Source: Conchocele bisecta
Lineage: Eukaryota > Mollusca > Bivalvia > Lucinida > Thyasiridae
Direction: 5' to 3'
Assembly (NCBI GenBank): GCA_029237695.1
Contig: CM055267.1
Coordinates: 12,179,043 to 12,243,042 of the forward strand
DNA: 64,000 nt
Part shown: positions 1 to 11,358 of the stretch, in pieces
How positions within the stretch are numbered: position 1 is the first letter of the stretch
How the letters are laid out: every line of letters starts with the position of its first letter
Position numbers and translations under genes: made by a program
The notes under the pieces: generated by a model
Seen by the model: the letters and a program-made list of their open reading frames with translations, nothing else
Told to the model about the DNA's origin: nothing
Database searches by the model: none

Positions 1-295
1 AATACAATCAAATCATTGGCTGCATGTGTGCCACATCCGGACACATAGCAATAGTTCATACACAAAAAAACTTGAGAACAATTGAAATGTTAAATGTGAA
101 AAAAAACAATAGTTACAAATATTAACATTTTAATTTATTTTATTTTTAGAGCCGGATGCATATAATGTTTGGACTGGTTCTGTGTGTCCGTCCAGCACAT
201 TAAGAAATTTGCTTTTTCACACATTAACAAGTTTGCTGGAGTTTCTCAATTCTGTCATAACTTCTACAAATGCCACACATCCATGCTGCTCTTAA
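1..295. other. no gene seen
   Basis: AT-rich sequence without a convincing gene or repeat structure. A 67-codon open frame at 169-372 runs into the adjacent MITE and is not credible. TTAA at 292-295 is the target site of the following element. Confidence 0.6.
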
Positions 296-798
296 AGGTA
301 CATGCCCACGCAGTAGGCACAAACTGTTCTTCATATCGGAGACATCATCTGAGACATTTTCTAGCAAAATAAACATTCATTCACCATTACCTACGTATTG
401 ATTGGCAGTATTATACATTTTATATTAGATGTAAAATTTCCACACTGATAGCAGGGGCGATAACTGTGTTTCCTTAAAATGTTAACGGACATTACTATTT
501 ATTATCTGTATTTATTTTTTGATGTGCAATGATCATACTTTATAATCTGTCAATAATATTATTTTTTCAGGTGACGCATTTAATTATTATAAATAACTGA
601 ATAATATCATACCTCATTTGCATATAAAAATAGCCTTCTACCACCACGCGTCACAATCAGTAAAATAAATATTACTAAATGATTATGTCTCTATAGCGGG
701 CACTTGTAATTTTTAGAACTGGTGCAATAGTGACATAATTATACACTTATTTAATTCCTATAAATAACATTTTGTGCCTACTGAGTGGGCATGTACCT
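296..798 (+). mobile_element. TTAA-target MITE, family 1 (full-length copy)
   Basis: Starts AGGTACATGCCCACGCAGTA next to TTAA and ends GCCTACTGAGTGGGCATGTA-CCT followed by TCAA, a one-base change of the target. The terminal inverted repeat is ~28 bp. The interior contains GTTAACGGACATTACTATTT and CCTCATTTGCATAT, used here to recognise other copies. The TTAA target fits piggyBac- or Kolobok-type transposition. No protein is encoded. Confidence 0.88.
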
Positions 799-1134
799 CA
801 ACCGTAATATGGCCTTGGCCTTGGCCTTTTAACATGCACAACTTTGAACTTGTTCACACATCAAGAAGTTTGCCATTATTAAATGACTTTGTATATTAGT
901 TGGGCGGTCAGGGGTATCTGTGAGCCCCTGCTCACTTGCTTAGTTTTATTGGACATGGTTATATAAAATATAGGATTTAAACATAGAATTGGGTTGGAAT
1001 TGTAAGGAATAAATGACATTTTGAAAGAATTTGTCTGGGATGTCAACTTTTAAAAGCCCAACGATACTGATTGAAGCCTTCCGACTTTCAGCCAGTATAG
1101 ATGAACTTTTAAAAATTTGCATCCACAATTAATT
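799..1134. other. no gene seen
   Basis: Non-coding between a MITE and a SINE-like repeat. GGCCTTGGCCTTGGCC at about 810-830 is a short tandem repeat. Confidence 0.5.
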
Positions 1135-1139
1135 CTCCA

Positions 1140-1440
1140 TGGGTGGTTGGTTGGGCGAACGCGACGGTGTAAATTAACGGTAGGTGTTCCTTCTTATAGG
1201 AATCACAATTTGCCTGGTTTGGCCCTCCGGTACGTTTTTATCTGTGGCTCTTTTGTTACCTGGAAGTTTAGTTGGGTTATTGCCCATTATAAAAGTAGTA
1301 AGATTGTACTGGTCCTACTGCATTTGGGAGGGGGCCAAGTGATTCTTGTGTGGCGAGGACCCTGGCATCCGATCAGGATTATTCTGATTTCAGGGCTGAA
1401 TATATTGTTTTTTGTCAAGCCTGCATGCGGAAAGCGAGAC
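1140..1440 (+). repeat. SINE-like interspersed repeat (5' part)
   Basis: Shares GACGGTGTAAATTAACGGTA, CTTATAGGAATCACAATTTG and GGGTTATTGCCCATTATAAA with copies at 6219-7095 and, inverted, at 31548-31960. The 3' half is missing. Confidence 0.75.
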
Positions 1441-2280
1441 ATAGTGATCACAATGACGTCTGGGTGTCCGTACATCCGCCCGGGCACATGAGAGGGCACT
1501 TGTTGGGTACAAAAGTAGCCAACAAATGCCCTCTCGGGTGCTGAGCAAGCTTTTTAGGGTTCTTACTGGGTAGGGTTAGGGTTAGTGTTGGGTATTTTTG
1601 GGTATTTGGGTATTAAACCCAACAAGTATCCATTCGTAGGAGCGTGCGTGCGTCCGTGCGTCAGTCCGTCCGTCCCGTCCGTCCGTCCGTCCGTCCGTCC
1701 GAAATATGCGTTAAAGTTTTTAAATACCTTATATCTCTGCAGTCCTAAGTCACATTGACTTGAAACTTCATATGCTTATTAGTCATCATCCATATATTCA
1801 TGTTGTATCCCACTCACGCGGCCCCTGTGCCAAAGGTCAATGTCAAATGTCGTAGAAGTTTGCGTTAAATTTTTATCAAAATTTGCGTTAAAGTTTTCAG
1901 ATGCCTACTATCTCTGTAACCGTAAGTGGGATTTGCTTTGGTCCACATGCCAAAGGTCAAGGTCAAATGACTTTGAAATTTGTGTTAACGTTTTTACATA
2001 CCTTATATCTCCACAACACTTACTCTGATTTACTTCCAACATCCAATACTTCTTGTTCATCATCCATATTTTCATTCTATAGCCTGCCCATGTGGTCCAC
2101 ATGCCCAAGGTCAAGGTCAAATGACTGAAATTTGTGTTAAAGTTTTTACATACCTTATATCTCCACAACACTTACTCTGATTTACTTTAAACTTCAAATC
2201 ATTCTTTATTATCATCCATATGTTCATTCTATAGCCCACCCATGCGGCCCACATGCCCAAGATCAAGGTCAACATTTGTG
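1441..2280. repeat. microsatellite and degenerate AAGGTCAAGGTCAAATG repeats
   Basis: 1640-1700 is a (CCGT)n microsatellite. From about 1710 to 2280 a ~180-bp motif recurs three times: it includes CCAAGGTCAAGGTCAAATGA and then TTTACATACCTTATATCTCC. At 1571-1585 there are two TTAGGG units, too few to call telomeric. No gene seen. Confidence 0.7.
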
Positions 2281-2284
2281 TTAA

Positions 2285-2311
2285 AGGTACATGCCCACGC
2301 AGTAGGTTATA
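2285..2311 (+). mobile_element. TTAA-target MITE family 1, 5' end fragment
   Basis: TTAA (2281-2284) followed by AGGTACATGCCCACGCAGTA, then cut off next to the 3.84-kb inverted-repeat element that starts at 2318. Confidence 0.7.
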
Positions 2312-3529
2312 ATATAGCAGGCCGTCAAGTATCCTATTTTTTCCTATTTTCTGAGCAATTCCTATTTTTTCCTATTTTATGACCAAATGTTCCTATTTTT
2401 CCTATTTTCTGGCCTTTTTGAAAAGCCGCACACATTTTTGCCCAATTTAACTATGAGCATGACAGTGAAATTGACAATATAGATAAATACTGTACATTGT
2501 AACATAACTACACAACTATTATTGCATAACACTAGTATTCAACTGCGTTAGATGGCTGTGGTAATTTCCTGTGCCATTTTCCAACAGTTCATCATTCAAA
2601 TTGTGCCCAAATTTGCATTTTCCATTAATTGTAAAGTAGTTTGTACTTTGTAAATTGGAAGGTAATAAATATTTTGCTGACCTGTGTACAAAATATTGAA
2701 AGGCATTAGCGTTCCTTGCCACCAGAGCTGCTTTTTATTCCCCCGGTATATAAAGTATGTCGAGGGGTATATATCTTTCGAATTTCCGTCTGTTCATTTG
2801 GAACATTTGCGTGAAAGACTTTACGTACTTTATGTCTCTGCAACCCCGTTATGGATTGACATGAAAATTGATATGCATGTTTATCATCCTCCCTATATTA
2901 ATTGTGCACAATGCCCATAGTCCCCACATTTTCAAGGTCAAATTATGTAGAGATTTGCTTTAAAGATTTATGGAAAATTCCATTTAATGTTTTTAAGTAC
3001 TTTATAACTCTGAACATTCACCCTTCACTAGATTAGCTTAACAATTCATATGCATTGATACAGTTTTCCAAATAACGCACCAAATCATGTCTTCGTAATT
3101 CAATGCTGACTTACGATTTCTCTCCACACTACATGTGTACTCCCGACTTTATATGACCTTGGCTATTGAATGGACATTAAACCCCATTTCATCATCCTCA
3201 TCCTGTCTTCATGATGTGGTTAAATCTTCATAGCAAATAAATGCATAATCATTAATTTTAATATACTAAATACTGTTCATACCGGAATGTAATGTGAATT
3301 TGCTACAAGATTAAATGTATACTTATCGGTGCTGGATGTGGCGATGTGCCTTACATCAGGATGAATACTTCAACAGTTACATTGTATCTTGCCCCGTGTG
3401 GTACATCAGGAGTAGAATAGTGCACAGTATCCTATTTCTCATTCTCAAATTATTTGGATATCTTGGCCATTTGATGTGGTATGCTAAGGGCGTCTGTCAC
3501 ACAATCAGGAGTGATTGATCAGAAAATTA

Positions 3530-4125
3530 ATGTATTTAAAATTTATTATGCACCCACCAATTTATTGGAGGGCATGTTTTACCACTGTCTATCCATCCGT
3601 GCATGTGTCCGTTCGTCCGTAAGGCAATGGATAAGTTTTCAATATTTCCTTAACTCCTTCACCAATTTCAATAATATTTGCCCACAATGTCTGTCTAGGG
3701 ATGGTGCTTTGTTTTGCATACGACCCACACCCGAAAACCCAAGGTTAAGGTCACTGGGGACTTATGTTCACCTTGTTTGTACGGCAAATGCATTTAAGTT
3801 TTTAATGTTTTCTCAACAACTCCATCACTAATTACAATTATATTTGCCCACAATGTCTGTCTAGGGATGGTGCTTTGTTTCTCATATGATCTACACCCGA
3901 ACAGCCAAGGTCGAGGTCACTGGGGACTTATGTTCACCTTGTTTGTAAGGCAAATGTGTTTAAGTTTTTAATGTTTTCTCAATAACTCCTCAACTCGTTC
4001 ACCAATTTCAATAATATTTACCCACAATGTCTGTCTTGGGATTAGCCTGAGCTTTGTAATAACGGTGCCCTTTTACTATCAAGGCTGCAGGTGGGGGCAT
4101 CCATGTTCTATGAACACATTTTCTA
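3530..4125 (+). repeat. interspersed repeat with CCACAATGTCTGTCTAGGGA units
   Basis: Three internal ~165-bp tandem copies carry ACCAATTTCAATAATATTTG and TGGTGCTTTGTTT. The start CACCCACCAATTTATTGGAG and a GTCCGT-rich segment match, inverted, 35050-35395. Non-coding. Confidence 0.75.
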
Positions 4126-4699
4126 GTTAGTAATATAAATAAATCAATCAACCAATTCATCAATGATGATTATAATGTGATTGCTGCTAATGTCTGCCTG
4201 GTTGTAAGCTGCTTTAATAATACCCTTTTGTCATTCTGTGTTTGAAAACACTATAGAATTTCTATAGTCTAGGCCCTACAATATATGTGGAGATGGGTCA
4301 CTGCTGTCACCGATTCATAGAAACGATTTGCTGTAGGAATTATTATTATGTCCTTCATGTAGTTTAATATTGTGGTGACTAAAAATAACAGACCTAGCAA
4401 ATTATTTTGGTGTCGTAAGGGTACTTGAAATCAAATCAATACATAAATTTGGTGCTGAATTTGCAAATACAGGTGTATTCCCGAATCTATACACTTACGT
4501 TGCAACTTTCTGAGCTTGAAACACCAATAAATAGTCAATATTATGATTATGTGGTCCATTTTGTCTGGCTATATGCAAATATTCCTCGTCTATTGTGGCC
4601 TTGTTAGCTAACCAACTTAATATTTTGCCACCTTGTGTGATTGCCAACACAACCTTCAATATGTGGTTATAATTGCTTAATGTTGCTGTATGTAATGGT

Positions 4700-5155
4700 C
4701 AGGGGCGGTAGAAGTGTGGGGGGGGGGGCATTTTGTTGGGGGGCCTGGCTCCCCCACCCAATATGTAATAAAGCACATATTATCATCCTCAAACTTGCTG
4801 AGAATGCAGGAAATGGCGTTTCACTCCTCTTCGATTTAAAAAAAAATCCTCACGACTGGGACCTGAGAATGCAGGAAATGGCGTTTCACGCCTCTTACAT
4901 TTTCAAAATGTACCGTGGAGCATGCCCCCGGACCCCCTAGCAACATCGGGCCATTTAGGCCCTCAAGACTGAGCCCTGAGGATGCAGGAAATGGCGTTTC
5001 ACTCTTAGATTTAAAAAATAATCCTCAAGACTGGGACCTGAGAATGCAGGAAATGGCGTTTAACTCCTCTTAGACGTCCAAGGCCCTTTGGGTCCTGAAG
5101 ACTGGGACCTGAGAATGCAGGAAATGGCGTAATAATTTTCCGGTTCCGCCGCCTA
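4700..5155. repeat. repeat with five ATGCAGGAAATGGCGTTTCA units
   Basis: The unit recurs near 4800, 4866, 4980, 5042 and 5113 (the last two altered). The start TCAGGGGCGGTAGAAG and end TTCCGCCGCCTATGA are loosely inverted, as in hAT-type non-autonomous elements, but I see no clear target duplication. Confidence 0.5.
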
Positions 5156-5157
5156 TG

Positions 5158-5580
5158 ATGGTTATGGTTCATTTATTGAGTTTTTAAATAAATTAATTTA
5201 GAGTGAATTTACTGATTGCCCCGCCTTCTTCGTCTACACATGTTTGCTTCAATGCAAGTCTCACCCATTCGCGCTTTCGACTTGGGATACTACTACGTTA
5301 TTGGACGTTTGACACCGCAGCACACATGTATACGTCACAACATGATGCATGCTATGTGCATTTCTGACAACAAGCCGTGACGTCTGGATCTAAATATAAC
5401 TACATATAGGAAAATTTAATGAATAAATTTAGTGGATATTGGAGAAAGAGTCGCAATTGAGACATAATCCTATTCTTTCATTGGTCGAGAAACTAGGGCA
5501 AACAATAAATATTAAAATTGCTTATTGTTTCTGTATTAATACAACACCACATCCAGCATGCTCATTAATAAAATATATAT
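5158..5580. other. no gene seen
   Basis: Interior of the 3.84-kb element. No coding or structural signal beyond AT-rich sequence. Confidence 0.5.
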
Positions 5581-5589
5581 ACCTGTGTC

Positions 5590-5745
5590 ACAGGAAATTC
5601 CCCCCCTGCCTGGAAATATTCCCCCCGGGGGCGGGGGGGGGGGGAAGATTTCCAGGGGGGAGAATTTCATGTGACAGGAAATCTCTCCCCCCTGGAAATC
5701 TCCCCCCCCCCCTGCCCCCCCCCCCCCCCCCAGATTTTTTCCAGG
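5590..5745. repeat. inverted C-run/G-run tract
   Basis: Blocks reading GGAAAT(A/C)TTCCCCCC alternate with their complement GGGGGGAAGATTTCC, together with runs of 9-16 C or G. It can fold back on itself and has quadruplex-forming G runs. Confidence 0.75.
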
Positions 5746-6218
5746 CTTTAGCCCACCGGTATATATATTTTCAAAACATAACAAAGACAAGGGTGGATTG
5801 GGTTGGCTGAAGGTATGGCGGACAACATATATGTACATTACTTTAATTAATATAGCACACAAGTAGTGTGTCAAAATCTTGTTTTTGGATCTTGAAGCAA
5901 TTAATAACTTAAAAGTTATAGTCTTTGAGCAATAAACTTAAAAGTTATAGTCTTTGAGCAATACAACACAAATTATCAATAAAAATATTAAAAGGTCAGG
6001 TTGGCCATAAAATGTGATGGGAACAAATCTTAAAATAAAATTGTATTCCTATTTTAGACTATATTTTCCTATTTTATTCCTATTTTATTCCTATTTTTTC
6101 ACCGTCTGTATTCCTATTTTCCTATTTTTTTCGACCTATCCCTCACTTGACGGCCTGATATAGTGATACAGATACTTTTGTATATTCTGTACGTACGACA
6201 TTTCCTAACAACATAAGT

Positions 6219-7095
6219 GGGTGGTGGTCGGGCGAATGAGACGGCGTAAATTAACGGTATGGGTTCCTCCTTATAGGCTGCAGTAGCCATTGCTTGTCGT
6301 AAAAGGCGACTAAACTGGCTTAATGATTGGGTTCATACTTTCCGGAACCCACTATACCGGATTTGGCCCTCATGTACATTTTTGGCTTTCTTGTATGTGA
6401 GAGTTGAGTCGGGCTATGCCCCATATATAAAAGTAAGATTAGCGCTAATCCTATTACTTTTAGGGGATGGGATAAATGATGCTGGTGTGGCGAGGGCCTG
6501 GCACCAGATCAGGTTGTTCTAATTTCAGGACTGAATATATATTTTGATTGTAAATATTGAGTTCTGAAGTTGGGATTTACCCCCCTTGGACAGGTGGATA
6601 TGGGACTCGACCCCGTTGACCCGTCTGCGTGTAGACTCCCTGAGGCTTGTACCTCTATGTCAGAAAAGCGGACGTTAAACCCTATTCATTCACTCACTCA
6701 CTCCTCCTTATAGGAATCAAGATTTGCCTGGTTTGGCTCTCGAGTACGTTTTTATCTTTGGCTCTTTAGTTACCTGGGAGTTGAATTGGGTTATTGCCCA
6801 TTATAAAAGTAGTAAGATTATTACTGATTCTACTGCTTTTGGGAGGGGCCAAGTGATTCTGGTGTGGCGAGGACCTGGCATCAGATCAGGATTATTCTGA
6901 TTTCAGGGCTGACTATATAGTTTTGTTATTGTAAATATTCAGTTCTGATTTTGGGACTTTCCCCCCATTTGTACATGTACTTGAACATGTACTTGTACAG
7001 GTAATATATGGGATTTAGTACTAAACCCATTGACCCGGCCTTAAATGACCTTAGCTGTTGATATGCCGTTAAACACCAACAATCAATCAAATCAA
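6219..7095 (+). repeat. two SINE-like interspersed repeat copies, head to tail
   Basis: Copy 6219-6700 has GACGGCGTAAATTAACGGTA, AAAAGGCGACTAAACTGG and ends GGACGTTAAACCC then CATTCACTCACTCACTC. Copy 6703-7095 starts at TCCTTATAGGAATCA and ends CCGTTAAACACCAACAATCA with an AATC tail. Simple tails and dispersal fit a SINE, although no clear A/B box pair is visible. Confidence 0.75.
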
Positions 7096-7096
7096 T

Positions 7097-7534
7097 CCTA
7101 ACAAAACAAACATCCATTCACCATTACCCCATGTATTGATTAGCATTATTATACATTTTATTTTAGACGAAAATTTTCACACTGATATCAGGGGCGATAA
7201 CCGTGTTTCTTTAAAATGTTAACGGACATTACTATTTATTCTCTGTATTTATTTTTTGATGTGCACTGATCATACTTTATAATCTGTCGAAAATATTATT
7301 TTTTCAGGCGACGCATTCCATTAGTATAAATAAGTAAAAATATCATGCCTCATTTGCATATGAAAATAGCCTGATACCAACACGCGTCACTATCATTAAA
7401 ATAAATATTACTAAATGATTACATCTGTTTTCCGGGCACTTGTAATTTTTAGAACTGGTGGAGTAGTGACACAATTATACTCTTATTTAATTCCTATAAA
7501 TAATATTTTGTGATTTCTGAGTGGGCATGTACCT
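7097..7534 (+). mobile_element. TTAA-target MITE family 1, 5'-truncated
   Basis: Begins within the family at AACATCCATTCACCATTACC and ends TGAGTGGGCATGTACCT followed by TTAA (7535-7538). The SINE-like tail abuts its truncated end. Confidence 0.8.
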
Positions 7535-7639
7535 TTAAAGCTTTTACATACCTTATATCTCCACAACCCTTAATTCAAACTTCAAATAAATACACTCCGA
7601 GACGATCAAATGCCTCGGCGGGCTCGACATGCGGGCCGC

Positions 7640-7845
7640 GGCCATCTGGTTATTGTAAATATTCAGTTCTCATTTTGGGATCCACCCCCCCCCCCCCCCC
7701 CCCCATTTGTACATGTACTTGAACATGTACATGTACTTGTACAGGTAATATATGGGAATTAGTACTAAACCCATTGACCCGGCCTTAAATGACCTTAGCT
7801 GTTGATAGGCCGTTAAACCCCAATAAACAAACACACCGTTAATTC
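7640..7845 (+). repeat. SINE-like repeat, 3' part
   Basis: Contains TATTGTAAATATTCAGTTCT, a C18-type homopolymer at about 7685-7704, GGCCTTAAATGACCTTAGCT and GGCCGTTAAACCCCAATAAA, matching the 3' end of the 6703-7095 copy. Confidence 0.75.
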
Positions 7846-7958
7846 TCCAAACATGTGATTTATTGTCTCGCCCACGTTGGTGGAAAGTGAGATATAGCGG
7901 TCGCAATTTTTTCAATTGGCGTCATCAATTACACCCAAATGTTGAATATGTTGTGATC

Positions 7959-8280
7959 AGTAGCCTATTTCACCAACATTGCAAAGTATACTTTTCTAGC
8001 AAAGTATACTTTGAGGGAGAAATTTTCAATTTTAGGATAAATTTATTAATTTTTATTATACTGAATGTATTACATTATCACAGCCAATTTGGCTGTGATA
8101 ATGTAATAAATTCAGTATAATAATTCTGCATACTTTTAATCCTCAAATATCTGCAGTGTTTAGTTGGCAAATAAATGCATTGTATGAAATAATGCATTTT
8201 GGGGAAAATAAATGATTACTCCCTCAAAGTATACTTTGCTAGATAAGTATACTTTGCAATTTTGATGAAATCGGCTACTG
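7959..8280. mobile_element. hairpin MITE, family 2 (full copy)
   Basis: Starts CAGTAGCCTATTTCACCAAC and ends with TGATGAAATCGGCTACTG, an inverted repeat of ~60 bp that includes GCAAAGTATACTT twice per arm. A second inner palindrome at 8053-8123 (35-bp arms, one mismatch) is built on TACATTATCACAGCC. A second copy is at 27484-27787. Non-coding. Confidence 0.88.
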
Positions 8281-9682
8281 TTAGTTGGATCATTACCAAA
8301 TGTCATCAATACAGTAGCTTGCTCACATTGATCGCTATCCTCCAGTCTCATTTGGGTGACATTCACCTTGGTTTATGAGATAACTTGACGGCGATCGCCT
8401 TGTTCCTATATGTGGACAGTCTATGAGATGAGATTGTCCGACTTCTCCCATCTCTGTATTTTGCCGGTATTGATTCCGAAAAACTCTGATATTTGTTATA
8501 CATTACATGTACTTCTAAAACCAATGATAATTTCTGAGCACACATGAGTTTGAAATCTGCTCTGAAAAATTCATAGTTATTACCTTTTAACGTCATTTAT
8601 TAGTACTAAAGATGCGGAGTATATTCAAAATTAATTTCTAAAGATGCTCGGAGGCACTAAGTAGAAACTTTGATACAGTGGCCAATTTCATGGTAAATGG
8701 TCGATTTGAATGTGCATAATGTGTATGCAGACTAATAGAATATGACATCATCCATCTCGTCCTTGTTTGAACATGGCATTACTGTTGAACGGTCTTAAAC
8801 AACTCCAATCATTCATCCAGCGCATTACCATCCACATAAGTAATACATGTATGTGCAAATTTACTATAATTTATGTTTCCTCTCATGCCTGACATCATCA
8901 TGATCATTCACCCCGTTATTGTATGTATATGCTGTTGAACGGGCGTAACACCTCAATCGATCAATCATACATCTTTCATGGAGCTTCTTCATATTTCACA
9001 GTTGCATTCCTCTTTCATTGTGACAAATCCATCACCTTGATCCTCGCTAACCACACTGTGACAGGTTAAGGGTCACAGACTTGGTGCATTCACACACACA
9101 AAAATAACATTGGGGGTATATTTAATTTCCATTTCCTTTCGGAACATCATACTTCACACATGCACACTGATGGTCCTCTATCATGCTCTCTAACAACTCA
9201 AATTCACAAACCGCTACTCGTGCCATGGTTAAGGTCAAATACGTGCATTCACACCCGTGGTTAACCCTTAGACCGCTAAACACAGCAATTGTCGTCTGCT
9301 GTTGCTTTTATATATTGCCTTATTTCTAAATAAAAACATGGTTTGACAGCACTTCAGAATCATATCCAATGGAAATCTGAAGTATTAAGATAGCGGTGTA
9401 AGGGTTACGGTCACATACTTTGTGGATTGGCATAAAACAGAGCATGGGACATGTTTATTTCAGTTTCTGATGGTCCTTGTCATACATAAGCCCCGACAAA
9501 TCTGGCTGGCAACAGGAGAGTTTCTTTGATTTTTTACAACTTAAATATCAGAGCGAAACAGAGCACCATCCATAAACACACAGTGTGGCCAAGTAAAATT
9601 GGTGATATGGTTAAAGTTATTAAGAAATGAAATCAATATACTAGCACCCCCTCCTGCCTAACGGCGAGGGGATAATACTGGG
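8281..9682. other. no gene seen
   Basis: Non-coding. 8880-9260 carries weak, degenerate matches to the 48.8-51.5 kb array (ATCATGCTCTCTAACAA, TTAAGGTCAAATACGTGCAT). The 3' end lies just downstream of the receptor stop codon and may include its 3' UTR. Confidence 0.55.
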
Positions 9683-9808
9683 CTAGAAGCCAGTGAGTGC
9701 ACCAAGCGTGGTGAAAATGCAGAACAACATCAAACCAAAGAAGGTAAAGAAACAGAAATAATCTAGTGTTTTCCCAGCCGTATACCATGTTACTTGTTCA
9801 ACACTACA
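9683..9808 (-). CDS. nAChR-like exon 3 (3' part): TM4 and stop
   Basis: 42 codons including the stop. It starts CSVEQVTWYTAGK and carries a hydrophobic helix with FCFFTFFGLMLFCIFTT, the expected TM4, followed by an eight-residue tail ending in GF. It lies just downstream of the 5-bp duplication at 9809-9813 and is in frame with the CAG that ends the 5' part. On its own it has no start codon and can be translated only if the insertion is absent or removed from the transcript. Confidence 0.88.
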   Translation of the reverse strand, partial: CSVEQVTWYTAGKTLDYFCFFTFFGLMLFCIFTTLGALTGF

Positions 9809-9813
9809 CTGCG

Positions 9814-11358
9814 TACGGGGCGCCATGCAGGACAGGTTAATTATGTGTACAAAATTGAGTTTTGTAGCACTAAAAATCACAAAATTCAATTCTGTGTCAC
9901 AAAATTCAATTCTGTGTCACAAAATTCAATTCTGTCAATTGTGTGTAACAAAATTCAATTCTGCATACGTTTCGTACACAAAATTCATTTTTGTTATAAA
10001 GGATTCAATTTTGTAAGACAGAATTGAGTTTTGTGAAGAAATTCAGTTTTGTGGGACAGAATTCATTTTTGTCCACAAAAATTAGTTTGCGTAGGATAGT
10101 CTATGTCATCTCTACGTTGATTTGTTGAGATCGGTCTTAGTCCATTTTACTAGATGGTGGAGTACACTTGCAGGTTTAAATATTTCAATGCGAAAATATA
10201 ACCCAATATATCAATATTATACTTCTTTATGGACAGTTATTTTGGTTATATTATGATTACAAATGAGTGGTCACACCATATAAGCATATATACATTGAAG
10301 GAGAAATAAGAAAAATATTCAGAATTTTCCCTCAATTATGTAAACAGGGTCAAACATAAAGTAGCCGGGACATAGCTAGACCTGAGATATGCCCATATAT
10401 AGAGAATACCAGGCTAGTGTATTTTGATATCAAGTTTATCAGGCAAGGCTAGGAAACGCGTAGGAATTCCGAGGCTTGCCAAGGAATTCCTACCGTTTCC
10501 GAGCCGAGCCTGATAAACTTGATATTAAAATACACTAGCCTGGTATTCTATTTATCAGGTAACGTTTAATGCTCGAAAATGACATTAGATGACGTCGTAT
10601 TCTAACAGTAGACCTAACCTTGTGAAACAAATGGTATTGGATCTGTGTCTACTAGTTGCGAAGTTACGTGTTCGCAACTATGTGTCTACATGCATTATTT
10701 ATAGTATACACCATCTTAGTATCCATGGTATCTACACAAATACTACAAATGGTTTCCTCAAATGGCCCAATACACACATTCTGTTTATAAACACAGACAG
10801 CAGTCAGAAGACAGGCCACAGCGCGTGTATTATTGATTTAACTGGGGCAGATGTACCTTGCGATACACAAAATACATGACGTCAGTACTCGCGGGAGATC
10901 TACATGTACATGAATTGTGTGTACAATTATAACGCAAATGAGTTTAAATACGAATGGGTTTGTCAACGTTTGACTGTTTGGAGATGGTTGAAGCAAAATG
11001 GCATAATGAGAAATGAATCATCGGCAGAATGAGAAATGAATCATCGACATTGAATGTGTACATCTGACCAATGGTAGTCCTTCTTACATGCGTGTGCAGA
11101 ATTGACAGAATTGAATTTTGTGACACAGAATCGAATTTTGTGGCACAAAAGTGAATTTTGTGACACAGAATTGAATTATGTGGCACAGAATTGAATTTTG
11201 TCACACAGAATTGAATTTTGTGGCACAAATGTGAATTTTGTGACACAGAATTGAATTTTGTGACACAGAATTGAATTTTGTGACACAGAATTGAATTTTG
11301 TGGCACAAAAATGAATTTTGTTGACAAAATTGAGCCATGTCCCACTTGGCGCCCCGTA
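9814..11358. mobile_element. inverted-repeat DNA element, 5-bp target duplication (copy 1, inside the receptor exon)
   Basis: The ends are TACGGGGCGCC and its reverse complement GGCGCCCCGTA. It is flanked by CTGCG on both sides (9809-9813, 11359-11363). Inside each end is a tandem array of a ~20-bp unit (CACAAAATTCAATTCTGTGT on the left, its complement on the right), so the arrays face each other. The centre has a 147-bp palindrome (10403-10549). No transposase is visible. A 96-codon open frame at 10589-10879 changes at its C-terminus in copy 2 and looks non-coding. The termini do not fit a superfamily I can name; the 5-bp duplication recalls Transib, but the end sequence does not. Confidence 0.93.
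10403..10549. repeat. 147-bp palindrome inside element copy 1
   Basis: The left arm begins AGAATACCAGGCTAGTGTAT and the right arm ends ATACACTAGCCTGGTATTCT. The GC-richer core contains GGAATTCC on one side and GGAATTCC on the other around GAGGCTTGCCAA. It has a few arm mismatches. It shares AGGCAAGGCT and GGAAACG with the palindrome at 21294-21418. Confidence 0.9.

Larger units (their letters stand above)
2318..6157. mobile_element. 3.84-kb non-autonomous inverted-repeat element with 6-bp flanking repeat
   Basis: The left end is CAGGCCGTCAAGT and the right end ACTTGACGGCCTG, a 13-bp inverted repeat. ATATAG flanks both sides (2312-2317 and 6158-6163). Runs of TTCCTATTTT lie just inside both ends (2330-2410 and 6045-6130), a subterminal repeat consistent with one element. 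No transposase is found. The interior holds secondary repeats (2735-3100, 3530-4125, 4700-5155, 5580-5740). A 6-bp duplication is unusual for hAT (8 bp); Dada or another superfamily is possible. Confidence 0.75.

Noticed and set aside
1571..1585. Interstitial telomere sequence
   Set aside because: Only about two TTAGGG units.
10589..10879. 96-codon open frame inside the transposon, with a 106-codon counterpart at 52701-53021
   Set aside because: The two copies end differently after small indels and no domain is recognisable, so it is probably not coding.
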